DNA from: Aptenodytes patagonicus
Lineage: Eukaryota; Chordata; Aves; Sphenisciformes; Spheniscidae
Length of the DNA: 64,000 nt
Assembly (NCBI RefSeq): GCF_965638725.1
Contig: NC_134950.1
Coordinates: 133,253,636-133,317,635, forward strand
Reading direction: 5' to 3'
In this document: positions 1-12,959 of the stretch, piece by piece
How the letters are laid out: each line of letters starts with the position of its first letter
Numbering within the stretch: the stretch's first letter is position 1
Notes under the pieces: model-generated
Seen by the model: only the letters and a program-made list of their open reading frames with translations
What the model was told of the DNA's origin: nothing
Databases searched by the model: none
Translations under genes and position numbers: made by a program

Positions 1-3000
1 TGAAGAACATTGGTTTATAAGAGTGCATTGCTGTCAAGGCAGTGTAAATAAAAGCTCCAAAAGTCAGGTTGTGTTTCAGTAATATTTATCTAACTTTTGC
101 TTGATGGAAAGCAATTAAATAATTTGTGTTATTTATACAAATGAGGTTAAATAAAGTGTGGTTCAATAAAACTGAAGACGTTTATAGTGGAGTCTCTGTG
201 ATGCCATATGGAGCATTATCTTATCTAGACACCTTATCTAACTTCTCTAAACACTGAGTTAACTATAAATAAAATTGTGGAAACCCATTAGATCTTACTC
301 TTCTTACTCTTCTGATAGAAGTCTGTTGTAGGTTTTTTTTTCCTTTTTCGACTTTTGTTATTTAATTGCAATGGGGAATTTCTTTTGAAAATCCCACCTC
401 CTTTGTTTGACAAATTAAAGAAAATCAAGTCCTTTTTCAACAGTTTGAAACATACACACCAAATGGTCCATAGGGAGCAGAGGTATCATGCAATGTACTT
501 AGCTCATGCAAAAGGTATGAGGTGACCTCAGAGCCACCCTGAAGTCAATGACAGCGCTGCAGTGGACACCATGACAGCCAAGCTGTCTCTCTTTTGTGGT
601 TTTATCTACTGTTTTCCATGTGGGTAGATGAACTATATCCCAGTTAACTGTTGCCTCCTTAACTATACAGGGAAGGGAAAAATACTGCCTTTTGAATCAA
701 CCTTGTCCATCTGCAAGGTGATGGCTGCTGTAAGCCATCTGTATCAAGATAACCCCGGAAAGTCTGGGTGCCCAGCTAAGCTGCAATAACATGCTGTTCT
801 GGGGAGCAAAGTGGGGATATGGTGCTGGAAATAGAGGGGAGCTATGGTGGCATGTGTGTGAAACGAAAGGAGGCATTAGTGACATGAGGGTAATATACAC
901 CAAAACAAACAAGTGTTTTTTTGGTAAATAAATAATGACTTTCCACTCAAGTGAGAAATAAACTATTCATCACCCAAATTTGAAATGGGAGAACTCTGTA
1001 TTCATGCCTCTCTGTACCACATGGAGAGTATGTGGATAAGAGGAGAGTCTTTGAGGTTGATAACCCATGGCTCCCTGGCATTGTACATTTAATTTTCTTG
1101 GCTTTTGGGTCGGTCAAAGGTGACAAGAACAGTGAAAAGCTCCTCTTCAAAGCTATACATGCCAGCCTGGAAATCCAGAAGCTGCAAGTCAGTCACAGAA
1201 TGGCTGAGGAAGGTGTATGTTTTTCCCACAAATAGGATTCAAGACTAACTCTCGGTTAAGCAGTGGTTGAAAATTGTTACCTCTTTCGAGTGGTTTAAAC
1301 AACTCAGTGATCTTTCTTCTGTTATGAATGATGTGATGTTTACATCCCAGAAGACCACCACCTCAACAGCTATCTTTCCATGAACTGGTAGAGAAGCATT
1401 GTGTGGTGGGCAGGAAGACTGAACAAGTCTTTTTGCTTCCTGGACTGAGAGATTTACGTTTACCCTGCATCGTACTTAATCTTCTACATCCACGTGAAAT
1501 GAATACAGATGAGATATATTGCACTCTTCTTTTTGCTTGCAGCCTGTTACGATGTGAACTCTCACCTGGTGCTGGTGGGAATGGTTCAGAGCAGAAGTGG
1601 ACAGAGCCATCAGCATCGCTCAAGGCACTTTGGTGGGACAGCCTCTTCCTATTATTTTCTAGACAGAAGTTCTCACAGGGATAACAAACTTCAGATTTCA
1701 TGGTGGTCATTCAAATTTCTTACATTCCTGGGGCTTTCCTTTAAAAAAACCAAGCATGCACTTGGTAAAGCAGAGTTTGCCCCATGTTTTTCTATAATGA
1801 TGCGTGCAGTCTTCCTGCATTTGGTAAAGGGCTGAGTCCATGTCTGAGAAGCTTCTGACTCAGGGACTCCCATCCTGAAAACTGTGTATGAATTTCTACT
1901 TACTCCTGTGAGCAATCCCAGTGGCATTCGGAAGTGTTTGGGTCTTGTGAGGGAAAACGTGGGTTTTGGAGTAACCACTTCCTATATGTTTCCACTTACT
2001 GGGGTGTGAGTACTGTATATTTCTGCTGTAGCAGAAGTTTTCATCAAGTGCTTCTATGCTTTTAAACCTATTTTGTATATCTATTTTGCTACATTTTAAT
2101 GCTCCATCAATCCTATAGTACTTTTTGACCTTTCAAGAAGTTAATACTTGCTTTTCAAAAGCTTATGATAGAATCCAGCTTTTAAAGAATTTTAAAACAA
2201 CTGAGCAAAAAGTCCAGTGGTTATTGCAAAAAGAAAAGAAATAACTCTGGTGTTTCTGACAAAGGTATGGAAAGTGGGTTGATTTCCTCCCTGCCTAGGA
2301 TGAAGGGCTGGAGCTTTTTTCTAATTCTTGTTTTTTTAAATTACTTCTCAGTCTTCATCAATATTAGAATTTTTCCAGGGGAGAGAGACAGGCTGGCTGT
2401 TCAAGAAAAAAAATAGCAGAGACTCTCAACAAGAGATAGGGCAAATGAATTTATTGAGCACTCCCCAGTATCCAAATTCCAACACTGCCCTGAAATGTTT
2501 CTGAAGTACTCATCGCTCTAAAGGCTGCAATTGTTTCTAGCAAGTGGGTGCTGGAAATGCTGGAATCTGAAAAGCAAAGCGGATGCAGTTTAGATCCTCA
2601 GTTTGCTTGAGATGCTCCTCTTTCCTCCCTGCCCTAAAGTCTGTGGCTGTTAGGGTCCTGTCTGTGGGTCCTTCTTCCCTTGGTATTCATGGCAGCACTC
2701 CCAGGCTTAAGCAGTTCCTGGCCCTCTTTGGCTTTTGTGTAGCTGGCACAACAGATGGCTCGGGAATATACGTGCTTGGGGGCCTCTCACATTCCAGCTC
2801 CCCCTTTCGAAATCCAAACCCTCATCTAATATCCATAATCCTTCATGTCAACTGTTTCACATTAAAAAGAGATATATTTTTGGTTTGCTAAACAAAATTT
2901 CCTAAGGGCAGACCTGCTAATGATTAGCTGATGTAACAATGCCCAATAAAAGCAACTTGTAGTGGTGAAGTAAATATTACCGCACCCAATAACCAATGGA

Positions 3001-6000
3001 GTAATTTCATTGTTTGCTGATTTGTAGAATTCAGTTGTGAAAAGTTTTAAGAAGACTAATGACGTAACTCTTGCATTCATCTCATGAATACGTCAATAAG
3101 TTACTTGGATTTTTACTAGCAATAACCCAACCTCCACCATCTTTCATTTGAATATTTGGAAGTGCTTTACGAACAAGTCTGAGAATACCATGATTGCACT
3201 AGTTTTTCTATGCTGTCTCTGTAGCGTGCTGTTTATTTCTTCTCAGATCATTCAAGTGAACAGGCAAGGTTAATGGCTTAAGACATACCAAAAGCTGAGT
3301 GGAGTCATTGTTTCCGTGCTCCTTTGCACCAGCGCTAACATTTCTTTGAGTGTACATGAACTAGTAGTCTACAGCGGGATGCTGAAACGGCCGTATGGCT
3401 CAGAAAGTAGAACTGAACCCAAACAGGAAAACTCACTGGGACATGAGGTGTGGCATCAGCATCAGGTATGGCAACACACATCGTGGTGTCAGTCTGAAAA
3501 AAGTGACACTGGAAAGGAGGCATTACTGACATGGTCTTCTCAGTGGGTTACGACCACAACGGCCTCGCTTCGGTTTCAGTTTTGAACCTGTGGCTTTCTC
3601 TTTGTCCTTTTTTTATGATGTTTGCAAAGGAGAACACATTTTTACAAAGGTCTAACCTGAAAAACATGATAATTCATTTGATGTTGCTCTGATGGGATTT
3701 CTGTAAACAGTAGTTTTAAACAGTAAGTAGTTTAGTAGTAGTAGTTTTAAAATAGTGGGTTTCGCCAAAGCTCTGTTGGTCTTTAGATTTCAGGGTCAAT
3801 TTGTGGCCAGTTGTACCTGAAATAGGAGAATTACTCAACTTTTTACCAACCTTTATTCTAAAAAACAATCTCTTGGTGCAGCTGCTTTTTTTCAACCATT
3901 GCAAGCAGCCCTGTCATAATAAAAATAACTGCACAAACCCGTTTCTCTCTTAAGTTTGGGCAGGATGTAACTTACCTCATCTTTAAAGAATAACATTGGC
4001 ACTCTTGCTCCCACTGTCACTGTCTCTTTGGAGACCAATATGCAAATGCAAAGAGTCAGCTCTTACTGCCATACAACTTTCTAATGAAAGATCTGCGTTC
4101 CAAGGGTGAAACATATACCAAATTTTATTGAACCTGGAAAGAAAGGTTTTCTCATTGAGAATGCCCAGAATCAGCTTCACTTGGGTGAAATAATTACCTG
4201 CAGTTGTCACAGGTGAAAAGTGTTAGCCAAGGAAGCACATATGCCAGTCTACTAATTTGCTGAGAGACCAGGTAGAATACTCTGAATTGGATTTTTCTGC
4301 CTATTGGAGAAAAAAACTGAGTATGTCCCTTGACTGATTCTCAAAACTGTATAATTAATGACTCCAGAGAGAGTGAGAAAGTTAGAAAGTTCTTTGAAAG
4401 GGTATTCTGAGTTCTGAAATGACATATTTTAACATCAAGTAATCAGCAGATGAGATTCCCCAGCCCATTTAAATATTCAATACTTTATGCATGATGATAT
4501 CAATCATTCTCACAAAGCACAAGCTCCTGCAAAATCTCCTATGTTTCTCCTTACCACCAATTTTTGCAGTAAGTATGCAGCGCGATTCACTACCTAGGTC
4601 TGTGTATGGCATTTCTATTGACATAGTGAGAAGTGTGTGCGCTCCCAGTCACAAGTATCGTTTGGCCTTTGGGCAGTTCTCCTCCAAATGAGACTGTGGG
4701 GAATAGCACCACACTGGGCTGCCAAAGGAGCTCTGATTTCCATGATTTTGTAAAATTGAGTACTCTTCTTTGCAACCTTCCAGAAGCAGTAAAGCTCTAG
4801 TCAAAATGTAAGTCCTAGGCCAAAAACAAAGAAGCTGAGGGAAACCTCTGAAGCACTACCCCAATAGATTTTGTTTAAAGTTCTTTTTATTTTCTTTGCA
4901 AGGCTGTAGGTTTGATTAATCTTGGGTTAATCAGGGTAACTATTCCAGAATTGTTATTTTGCTATAAGTCCATGCATAGACAGTCTTATTCTGTACAATT
5001 CTGATTTCAAGTCAGTTCACTTTGGGTAGCTACTGCTAAGGACGCTTATTCTGGAGTAACTATTTCACTAAATTCTCAACTGTAGAAAAGTGCAGAGACT
5101 TTTTTTTTCCTCAGATCACAGTGAAGGTGAATGACTGTTGTCAGTTGGAACATACTGGTTTCATAAGGTAACTTAGATTAAGCCAATGCTGCTGAATTTA
5201 TCTTTATGCCTTCAAGCATCCTTTACTTCCCTGACTTTGCTCTGGATTTCGCACATGCAGCTAACTCCTGATGGATTTTCATCTTGTCAGTAAGATAGAA
5301 GGAGAAGTCCAATAAACACTATGGCATCATTTCTATGCATCTCTTGCTCACGTATGTCTACTCTAGAGTCACTACAATGTAAACATACTCTGTCCAGTCT
5401 ACTTGCTATCTATTTCTTCATAGAGATGCTATTTCCTCTCCTAGTTTACATCGACTTGTATTCTCTCCAACCACCATCACTCTAACGCCTGCCTTGCTAG
5501 CAGCTTCCATTGCTTCTGTCTTTCCATGTCTCAATATTCTTTCATAAGCTCTTCAGTACATTCATCTTGTCAGAATGCATGTTAATGTCATCAAATACAT
5601 CCCAGCTCAATTTCAGCCTTTGCTTTGGTCAATCTGCTGTTCATCCATACTTTCAAAGGCTTATGCTCTTGCAGCCTTTAAATAAACACCTGTTGGTCAC
5701 TTAATCATCAGTGTTATGTACCATGCAGTACTGGGGAAAAAAACATCAGAGTAGGTGAATATTATCTGACGTTGTATAAGATTACCTGCCTGCATTAAAA
5801 GATGTAATCTTTGGATTTGTGATGAATTACTGAGAATAACATTGCTATAATAGTTACTTTTTAGTATTATTGTATTACAGAAGAGACCCCAGTCTATACC
5901 AGAACTTACTTTATGGTGAGAGACAGAGTAGGATATAATAAGTAAGACAGGAATGCATGCTGTCTTGTGTTTCCCGTCGAATCCAGAATCAGAAGAATTT

Positions 6001-8639
6001 CAGACCTATGCAGGAATCTATGACAATAGTGCATAGCAATTCCCAGTGCCTAAGCAATGGTAACCAGTGCCATTTTAGACACCCTGCCTGCCCTTCACCT
6101 GCCTTTCCAGGGGTTGCAAACGTGCTGTAGAGTCCTATGTCACATTTGTCAGCCTCAAGCAGGTGTCTTGGAACCGTAGGACATCAAAGGCTACTTTGCA
6201 TCCATTGCATTAAGTGCCTGTGCTTTGGCACTTGAATTGTTCTTTATGTGCCCTGAGTCCCAGTTAAACGCCTTGCCCACAAACATGTTTTTTCTTATGA
6301 AGATGAAAATTCTCCTATCATCACAAATAGCATGGAATATAATTCTTCATTTCAGAAGGTATTGCAATGGAAGCAAATTCTGCTGAGTGCTTCTCAATGA
6401 CATAATTAAAGACATAACACGAACATGAAAATTACATGTCTGCAAGACAAATTGAAAACTTTCTCTCCTCCCATCCCTTTGAAAGAAAATATGGAGTGAA
6501 ACATGAAAATTCTCAACAATCCCTGTTTTGTAGGATTGCAAACATCTTAAGTGATTTATTATCACACTATGTATTTTCTTTACCACACTTGGCTTTGAAA
6601 CACTCTTTTAAATACAAACATACCCTCTATTACTTGCATGGCGTAATACCATAAGCACCAGGGTGCAGCAATAGTGGGTGGGCTCTTTTCTTTTTTCTTG
6701 CTAAACACAGGAATTCTCTAATGTTGTAAGTACCAGCACACATGAACGATCCGTGTGGGATGGTCCCATTCTCCCACTCCTCTGCTGCCTCTCTTTCCTT
6801 TCAGTTAATTCAGCAAAGCCTCAAGAGTGTTGGAAGGTAGAAGATGAAGTCATGCAAATCAACACACCTTAAATCACTGGGCAGCAAAGGAACCCTGTTG
6901 ATCTCCCCAGACTTTTCCGCCCAGGAATGAAATCCCACGTGAGGCGAACCAAATGCTTCTGCTTATAACAGAAGTGCCGATTCCTCTTTCGGGGCCAAAT
7001 GCTACTCTTAGATGCATACGTGAGGCCCAGCTGAAGGAAATGGAAGCCAAATGGAGCATCCACTAGCAGAATTTGACCCAGAGATACCAGGGAAATTCCT
7101 AGTCCTGTTAATTGACTGCAATGGTGACGCTGAGGTTGTCACTTACATCAAAAAGTGATGTTCCCCGCCTTGGTAATTTTGCTGTGAAGATCACCCCTAT
7201 GGCACAGACAGAGGTCTCTGCTGTATTTCCCCCTATTCCCATCTCAAGCAACCTATGTTGACATGTCCAATGTGCAACATTTTTTTCCCAAAAAAATTCC
7301 ATTTGAATGTCTCTGACTGTGATTATGTACTCTCAAGAAAACGGGACAAGCAACACATTTTCTTGCTGAAACCTATTAGAAGCTGGGAGAGATGCAAAGA
7401 GCCAGATTCTCTGCTGCACTGAGACATTTTGTACTGTTAGAACAATGGGACCAGAACGAGATTCATCTTCCCACCGTGCAAGTCATTCCATTGTTGGGAA
7501 ATCTTTAGCCCCAGTGGCTTCTGCAGCTGGTGGCAGGCAGAACACTGAAGACAGGAGATGACAGGAATAGTATTGCTGTCCCCTGCCCTTGCGAGTTCTT
7601 GATAAACAGCTGGTTTAGCTTAAAGCAGCCCCAAGGCTTTTTTTTTAACTGTTCATGATCTGGTTTAGATAAAATTAGAACTGGGAAGCAGCAGCCAGCT
7701 CCATTGTCATCCTTCTACCTTATAGCTGCAACTGGCATCTGTAGGGTACTGCTAAAAGTGCCCAGGGACTTGCTGCTTATCCCTGTCAGAGACGCAGGAG
7801 GCTGCACTGTGCCAGCTGCCGTCTCTGCAGGCAGCTTCCAATGAAGAGGCGCTCCCTCCCTCTCTGATGTAAAAATTAACTCCTGCTCCTAAAAAATCCT
7901 GATTGCACATATTCCTTCAGAGTCTTGGGGGCAAAGAAACACCCTGGGTGCTTGTCTGCAACCATCTGTGTGGGAGGAAGCAAAGAGTCGGTGTTCCAAA
8001 CCTACCAGAATATATGCTCAGTCCACACTGGACGGGGAGTGGTGGAGCAGTGGCTTTGTGCCTCGCACGTGAATGGGGAGGACTGTGCTCACGTCTTCAC
8101 CTTCTCCCTCGCCGGTGGGGCAAGCGTTCTCTCTCTCCTTTATCCAACCCTTTCCTTTCATGAAACTGGTTGGAGCTTTGCGGCTGCTGCCCATCTGACT
8201 TTTTGAAATTGTCCAATGGATTCAGAAGTTATTAGGAGGGACAGAAAGATGTACACTCACTCCTCTGCATGCAGTGCATAACCATAGTTTCCTTCGGAAA
8301 CTAGATCTAAACATAAAAACAAGAAATGTAGCTATTTTTGGTCATGTTCCTAATGCAGGATTTATATTAGTGTGACACCAGTAATGCCACTCGTTCATAG
8401 AGATACGACAACCCCAAAGGTTTATCACTTTTCGGCACCCCTGTAACCAATTACACCAGGGGAAGGCGAGTTTAAACTGCTATCAGTTGAAAATAGTAGC
8501 ATTTTAAAATCACTTTGTGGGGTATATATCACTTCAGAAGGTTCTGAGTAACCATGAATCAAGCCTCGAACCTCTTACCACATGTTAGGAGACCATCTAA
8601 ATCTTCCCATCCTCTCAGTGAAGAACAATAGCTTTCACT

Positions 8640-8870
8640 CGAAGAGACACTATTAATGGCAAAATGGATTTAAAAAAAAAGAGGGGAAAAGGAATAATAA
8701 TAAAAAACCCTTCAATCACTCGACTTACAGATGCAACTAATTGATTTGAGGGTTGGCTGGGGAGTGCCATGGCAGCTAGTTTGATGTAGTAATTAATGCA
8801 ATCATCCTTCTTTGTTATTACTTTAATAAGGTAAACACCCTGTTAAAATAAACTGAAACAGTTGTCTCTG
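8640..8870. promoter_or_regulatory. Candidate noncoding regulatory block
   Basis: A non-repetitive AT-rich block has a dense set of motif-like words: several TAAT/ATTA homeodomain cores including TAATTAAT, a SOX-like CTTTGTT, and a FOX-like GTAAACA at 8831-8837. It has no coding potential. This looks like vertebrate conserved noncoding elements, but conservation cannot be judged from one sequence, so the call is tentative. Confidence 0.2.
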
Positions 8871-10208
8871 GCCAAGAGCTTGCAGTTGTGGTGAGCAACG
8901 TAATAACCTCACAATGTAAAACTTGGACAGGAAAGAATGAATTACATTAATCCCCGAAGGTTCTTACTGCAGACTTTTGAAGTTTTAACTTTAAAGTTAG
9001 AGTGGAAAAGGAGATCTGAAACTTGGAGGCTATTCACCCTGTGGCTCCTGAGAGAAAGCAGTATGTGTCTGCTCAAGTACCCTGAATCCTGCTAATACGG
9101 CCTGGAGATAAGCTCGGTTTCTGCAAACACTCATGCTTGTGCTTATCTGCACTACCACAAATACTCCCGCGGTACTAAAAGTTAGGCACGGGCATAAAAA
9201 TCAGCACGTGCACCGGTAGCTTTTGTACCATATCGGAGTATCAGTATGAAGAAGGAGGCTTTCAGCTTTGGTTTTAACCTAATGACTGTTTTTTAGAAGT
9301 AGTTTCCAGCAAAACCCACTTTCGGTAGCATGATTCAAAGGGCTGCTTTATTTGTTTGGGTTGTCTGCTTCAGATGTTCATTCTAAACAATGGCATTAAG
9401 GATAGCTGTGCCATGTTGTTAAGGATCCCTTCAATAAAAGGGAGCTGCTGGAACACACAGCAGAATGGAGAAAACCAGTTTACCGGTGAATAACAACAAT
9501 ATTTTTCTTTCCTATTTACTTACAATGTTTTAACTGTAAGATCTGTGCAACTCAGAATTTTATTCAGATATTTGAGATTTCTCATACATTCTAAACCCCT
9601 TGTTTTAGTGGTTTTACCTAAAATGCATGAGCACTCCATTGGACTGAAGTCTTTGCACATGGCCTGAATACTTACAAATATTTTTATACGAAACCTATCT
9701 GGCTTCTTTGAGAAGTCTCATGTGACCAAAAGATTTGGATTTCTTCTCAGTTCCTGCTCTTCCCATTGACGCCTCAAGCATCAATAACCTAAATGATAAT
9801 TTGTGAGATTCCCATAAGATATAGGTCCAAAGATGAATTATATCATTACAAATGCGATGAATAATGTAGTTTTCAAGATGGTGAGTGCAGAGTATGTTGT
9901 ACTGGGGTAGATTTACAGTGTGAATGGGTAATAAGGGGTTATGGCCTCCTTACTCATGTCAGCTAACATAATGTGCTCAGGGTGTCACGGGCAAAACAGC
10001 CTCAATTTGTGGAATTTTTACTGTATTATTTATTGCCATATAACATAAATTTCTGATTACTGATTAGGGTACTGAGAAAAACAAAGCACCAACAATTAAA
10101 CACTGAAGTAAACAGCTTTCTCCCCCTTCCCAGTGCTCAGCTCAGGTCAAACACCTCTCCCAGCCCTGCCTCATCTCAGCTTCTCTGATTTCCCAGGCAG
10201 GTTACAGT

Positions 10209-10252
10209 CTGTCCCAATCTGTCCCAATCTGTCCCAACCAGTCTGTCCCAAT
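10209..10252. repeat. Short decamer tandem repeat
   Basis: Three adjacent copies of a CTGTCCCAAT-type decamer (the third ends in C) are followed, after a 4-base interruption, by a fourth copy. It sits in a CT-rich region that leaves long ORFs open on both strands by composition alone. Confidence 0.85.
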
Positions 10253-11689
10253 CCCTTCGGTGAGGCAACTGGTTTCTGTCTGCCATGCTGGGTGTACTGG
10301 TTTCTTCTGGCTTCTGCATGCTTTTTGCTGGTTTCCCTCTGCTGCTCTTTGCCTCTTACTTGGGTCACCCTTGGCCATAGTCCCTCAGGGTTGTCCCTGC
10401 CCCAGTGTGGGTTGCCAACAGGCCATGGTCCCTCAGAGATGTCTCCCTCTATGGCAGGGAGCGCCTCCAGCCAAAAGCCCCTCTCTCTCCAGCTCTCTCC
10501 TCCACAGCATCTCCAGCCCCGTGACTCCAAGAGCACCACTTGTCCCTGAAGGCTGCTACTTGCTTTCTTAATATGTCTAAGTCAGGGCACCATGTGCTCC
10601 TCAGATGGGTAGAAGTTTTGGCAGGTCATGGGGTGTTTCCAGCATGTTTCAGAGATGGCTGTGCTTGGCACTTGACTTTTCATGGCCTCCTTCCACACTG
10701 GTCACCTCCTGCTACCAAACTCCTGCCATTTATGCCCAATGCACAGGGTCCCTCTGCAGGCTGTGCTGTCCCCTCTATAGAGACCTCCATGCTGCTTGTT
10801 TAATTTCTTTCAGGATTAGCATTTTAACAGGAAAAGCTTCAGAAAGCTGAAGACTGCCCTTGCTGTACAGAAGAGAGAGATGCATTATTCACAGCACATG
10901 GCTGTGTATGCTCTTTATAAGCTCTGGAGCTTTACTCCAACTGAGCATTTTCCTGTCAAATTTTCAATTTGTCATTTCTACAGCGGTTGAAGTTGGTAAC
11001 AGAAGTAGCACAGTTCACAGAGAAAGCAGCTGAGTTATATATATATATAAAAATATAAAAAGAGTAAGGATGCTACTTATGATAACTCTTCTAATTCCCT
11101 TGTTGTTTTCATTCTTTGGCTGAAATTCTTCATTCACGTTCCTACAGCTGCATCTTCATAGTTGGTTTCTTGCTGAAAAATAGAAGTAGATGGCAATTTC
11201 AGGTGTGTAGTAAGGTACATGAGAGGACAGTGAAAATTGTCAGCTCTGAAATAGGAAAGGGAAGAAACCACAAGTGCAATCCACTTCACTTCTCTTTGGG
11301 TAGCACTGCAGGAAGAGTGAGATGCCAGCCCGTTGAACCCATGGCGTTTTTCAGTGCCCTTCCCCAGATTAAAGAGTGACCCTGAGAAAGGACAGCCATT
11401 ACTTGAATGAGGGCACCATTTCCCCATTGCTGCTAACCTGGTGTACTGTGGGGTTGCCACCAAACAGATGAACACTGTTCCCTGTTCCTGCAAAAGGAGT
11501 ATTGCACTGTCTCTTCCTCGCGTGAGACCTAGTGACCGTGCAGCCACGGCGTTGGCTGACGTGGGCAGGAAACAATTCCAGACCTTTTGGTGGTAATTTT
11601 GACTTTGCTGGGGTTTGAGGAGTTAATTTTCAATCAGATCAGCTCACGGGGACAGTTTGCCCTGTAGCCACCTGTGTTAGGGCAGGAAG

Positions 11690-12330
11690 GAAAAACGGCA
11701 CCACCGCTTTTGACAGCGACCCGCACCGAGGGCTGACACCGGCACCAGCCACCACCCCACGCTGGTCCTGAACTGCCGAGCCGGGCAAGCCGGGCCCCCG
11801 CCCCGGAGCCGGCGCCGCAGCCGGGCTGCCCGGGGCCAAGCGGCGGCGGCGGCCTGAGCTTCCCGGCCGCGCCACAGGGGGGCACGGCCGGACTGGGAAC
11901 GCACCGCGCCCAGCCGAGCCGAGCCGAGCCGAGCCGAGCAAGCCGAGTCGTGCCGAGCCGAGCAAGCCGAGTCGTGCCGTGCCGTGCCGTGCCGCGCCGC
12001 GCTGAGCCGAGCCGAACCGTCGCGTCCCGTTGTGCCCAGCGACGCTCGCCCCACCGTGCCGCGGCCGGTCCCGGTTAGCGCGGGTTAGGCCCCATCGCCG
12101 CCGGCGGGTACCGGTGCGGCCGTCCCGGCCCGGGGAGGTGCCCCGTCTGTAACGGCCGCACCCTGACCCCCGCCCGCGGCTCGGCCGGTGTGGCGGTGCC
12201 TGGGCTGCCTGGCCGAGCAAACGCACCTGCCGGAGATCTTGCAAGACTTAGGGCCTCTCCGGGTTTGCCCTCGGGCACCTGCCTGTTTGGCCTGGGTGGG
12301 AGCGGGGCTTGTGCCCACCGGGGCTGGGGA
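11690..12330. promoter_or_regulatory. CpG island, orphan candidate promoter
   Basis: GC content and CpG density rise sharply here against an AT-rich, CpG-poor background. The block holds a GC-rich tandem array (11912-12015), many GGCCGG/CCCCGCCC-like words, and GC boxes. Downstream on the plus strand are a CCAAT core in GGCCAATCGCGG near 12698 and a TATA-like TATAAAT near 12572. In birds such islands usually mark promoters, but no recognisable gene starts here. The minus-strand ORF at 11639-12244 is mostly translation of the tandem array and is not credible as a protein. It could drive a noncoding transcript, be a first exon of a gene outside the window, or be only a GC-biased minisatellite. 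Confidence 0.55.
11912..12015. repeat. GC-rich pentamer minisatellite (GCCGA/GCCGT)
   Basis: The block starts with uninterrupted GCCGA units, continues with two near-identical tandem copies of a roughly 24-bp higher-order unit (GCCGA units plus an AGTCGT variant), then GCCGT units, and ends in degenerate GCCGA units. The nested structure suggests repeat expansion with later duplication. It lies in the core of the CpG island. Confidence 0.9.
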
Positions 12331-12468
12331 TGGCGTCAGGTGAGGGAGCAAGAGAGCGGGGCCTTGTAATGCTCACGCTCACCGTCAGCCTGAAGGTTTG
12401 GGAGCGGGTGGCAAAGGCCTTTGCAGTGTCCAGGGGGAAGCTGGAAGAAGTGTGGAAGGCAGAGAAAC

Positions 12469-12537
12469 GTCTCCTCCCCGCTCTGCTGCCCCAAAGATGT
12501 ATGAACATGAGGGACACTGGCTGTCTGCAAAGCAGAC
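12469..12537 (+). repeat. 69-bp direct repeat, copy 1
   Basis: This 69-bp segment aligns without gaps to 12890-12958, with about 7 differences (about 90% identity). Similarity stops at both ends. Six of the seven differences are transitions. It contains CTCTGCTGCCCCAAAGATGT and the palindrome-like GTCTGCAAAGCAGAC. The repeat family is not recognised. Confidence 0.85.
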
Positions 12538-12889
12538 GGTTTTCAGCTTCCCTTCCCCTGCCTCGGGCCTGTATAAATGAGAAGTTGGCTTGTTTCACAT
12601 TGCTGTAGTTGATGGGGGGTGCTGAAAAGCTCTGGTAACCATTAAACCTGATTTTGTGTATGGACCCTGATCATCTTCACGCAAACAAAGTGCATTTGGC
12701 CAATCGCGGGAGGAGCCGTTGCTTTTTCACAGCCCGGAAAGCACCAGCAGAAACTAAAATGCAGAAATCCAGTCACTATGGTGCGGGTGGTGATGTAGTT
12801 TTCTTACACGCTGCCGTGCCTGCACCGGCCCCTTGCACTCCCGTCTTCCAACACCTCAGCCAGCCTTGCGCTCTGCAGTTGTAAGAGAT

Positions 12890-12958
12890 GTCTCTTCCTC
12901 GCTCTGCTGCCCCAAAGATGTGTGAACGTGGAGGACACTTGCTGTCTGCAAAGCAGAC
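12890..12958 (+). repeat. 69-bp direct repeat, copy 2
   Basis: Second copy of the repeat at 12469-12537, starting 421 bp further on. Both copies keep the inverted motif GTCTGC-AAA-GCAGAC near their 3' ends, a short perfect hairpin. The flanks are not similar, so this is not a simple tandem duplication of the whole interval. Confidence 0.85.
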
Positions 12959-12959
12959 C

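Larger units (their letters stand above)
1..11629. other. Intergenic sequence, no gene found
   Basis: No open reading frame here shows a recognisable domain or a splice-consistent exon. The sequence is AT-rich, non-repetitive and lacks clear transposon ends. It lies on the 3' side of CREB5. A candidate regulatory block near 8.64-8.87 kb and a short decamer array at 10.2 kb are listed separately. The several ORFs of 60-140 codons in this stretch overlap one another on both strands and look like chance openings. Confidence 0.6.

Noticed and set aside
10133..10549. 138-codon ORF with a membrane-segment-like stretch
   Set aside because: The antisense frame is also open over 122 codons, and the CT-rich decamer array explains both. 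No homology recognised.
11639..12244. 201-codon minus-strand ORF
   Set aside because: It is an Arg/Ala/Gly/Pro-rich translation of the CpG island and pentamer array, with open frames on several overlapping frames. No domain or splice context supports it.
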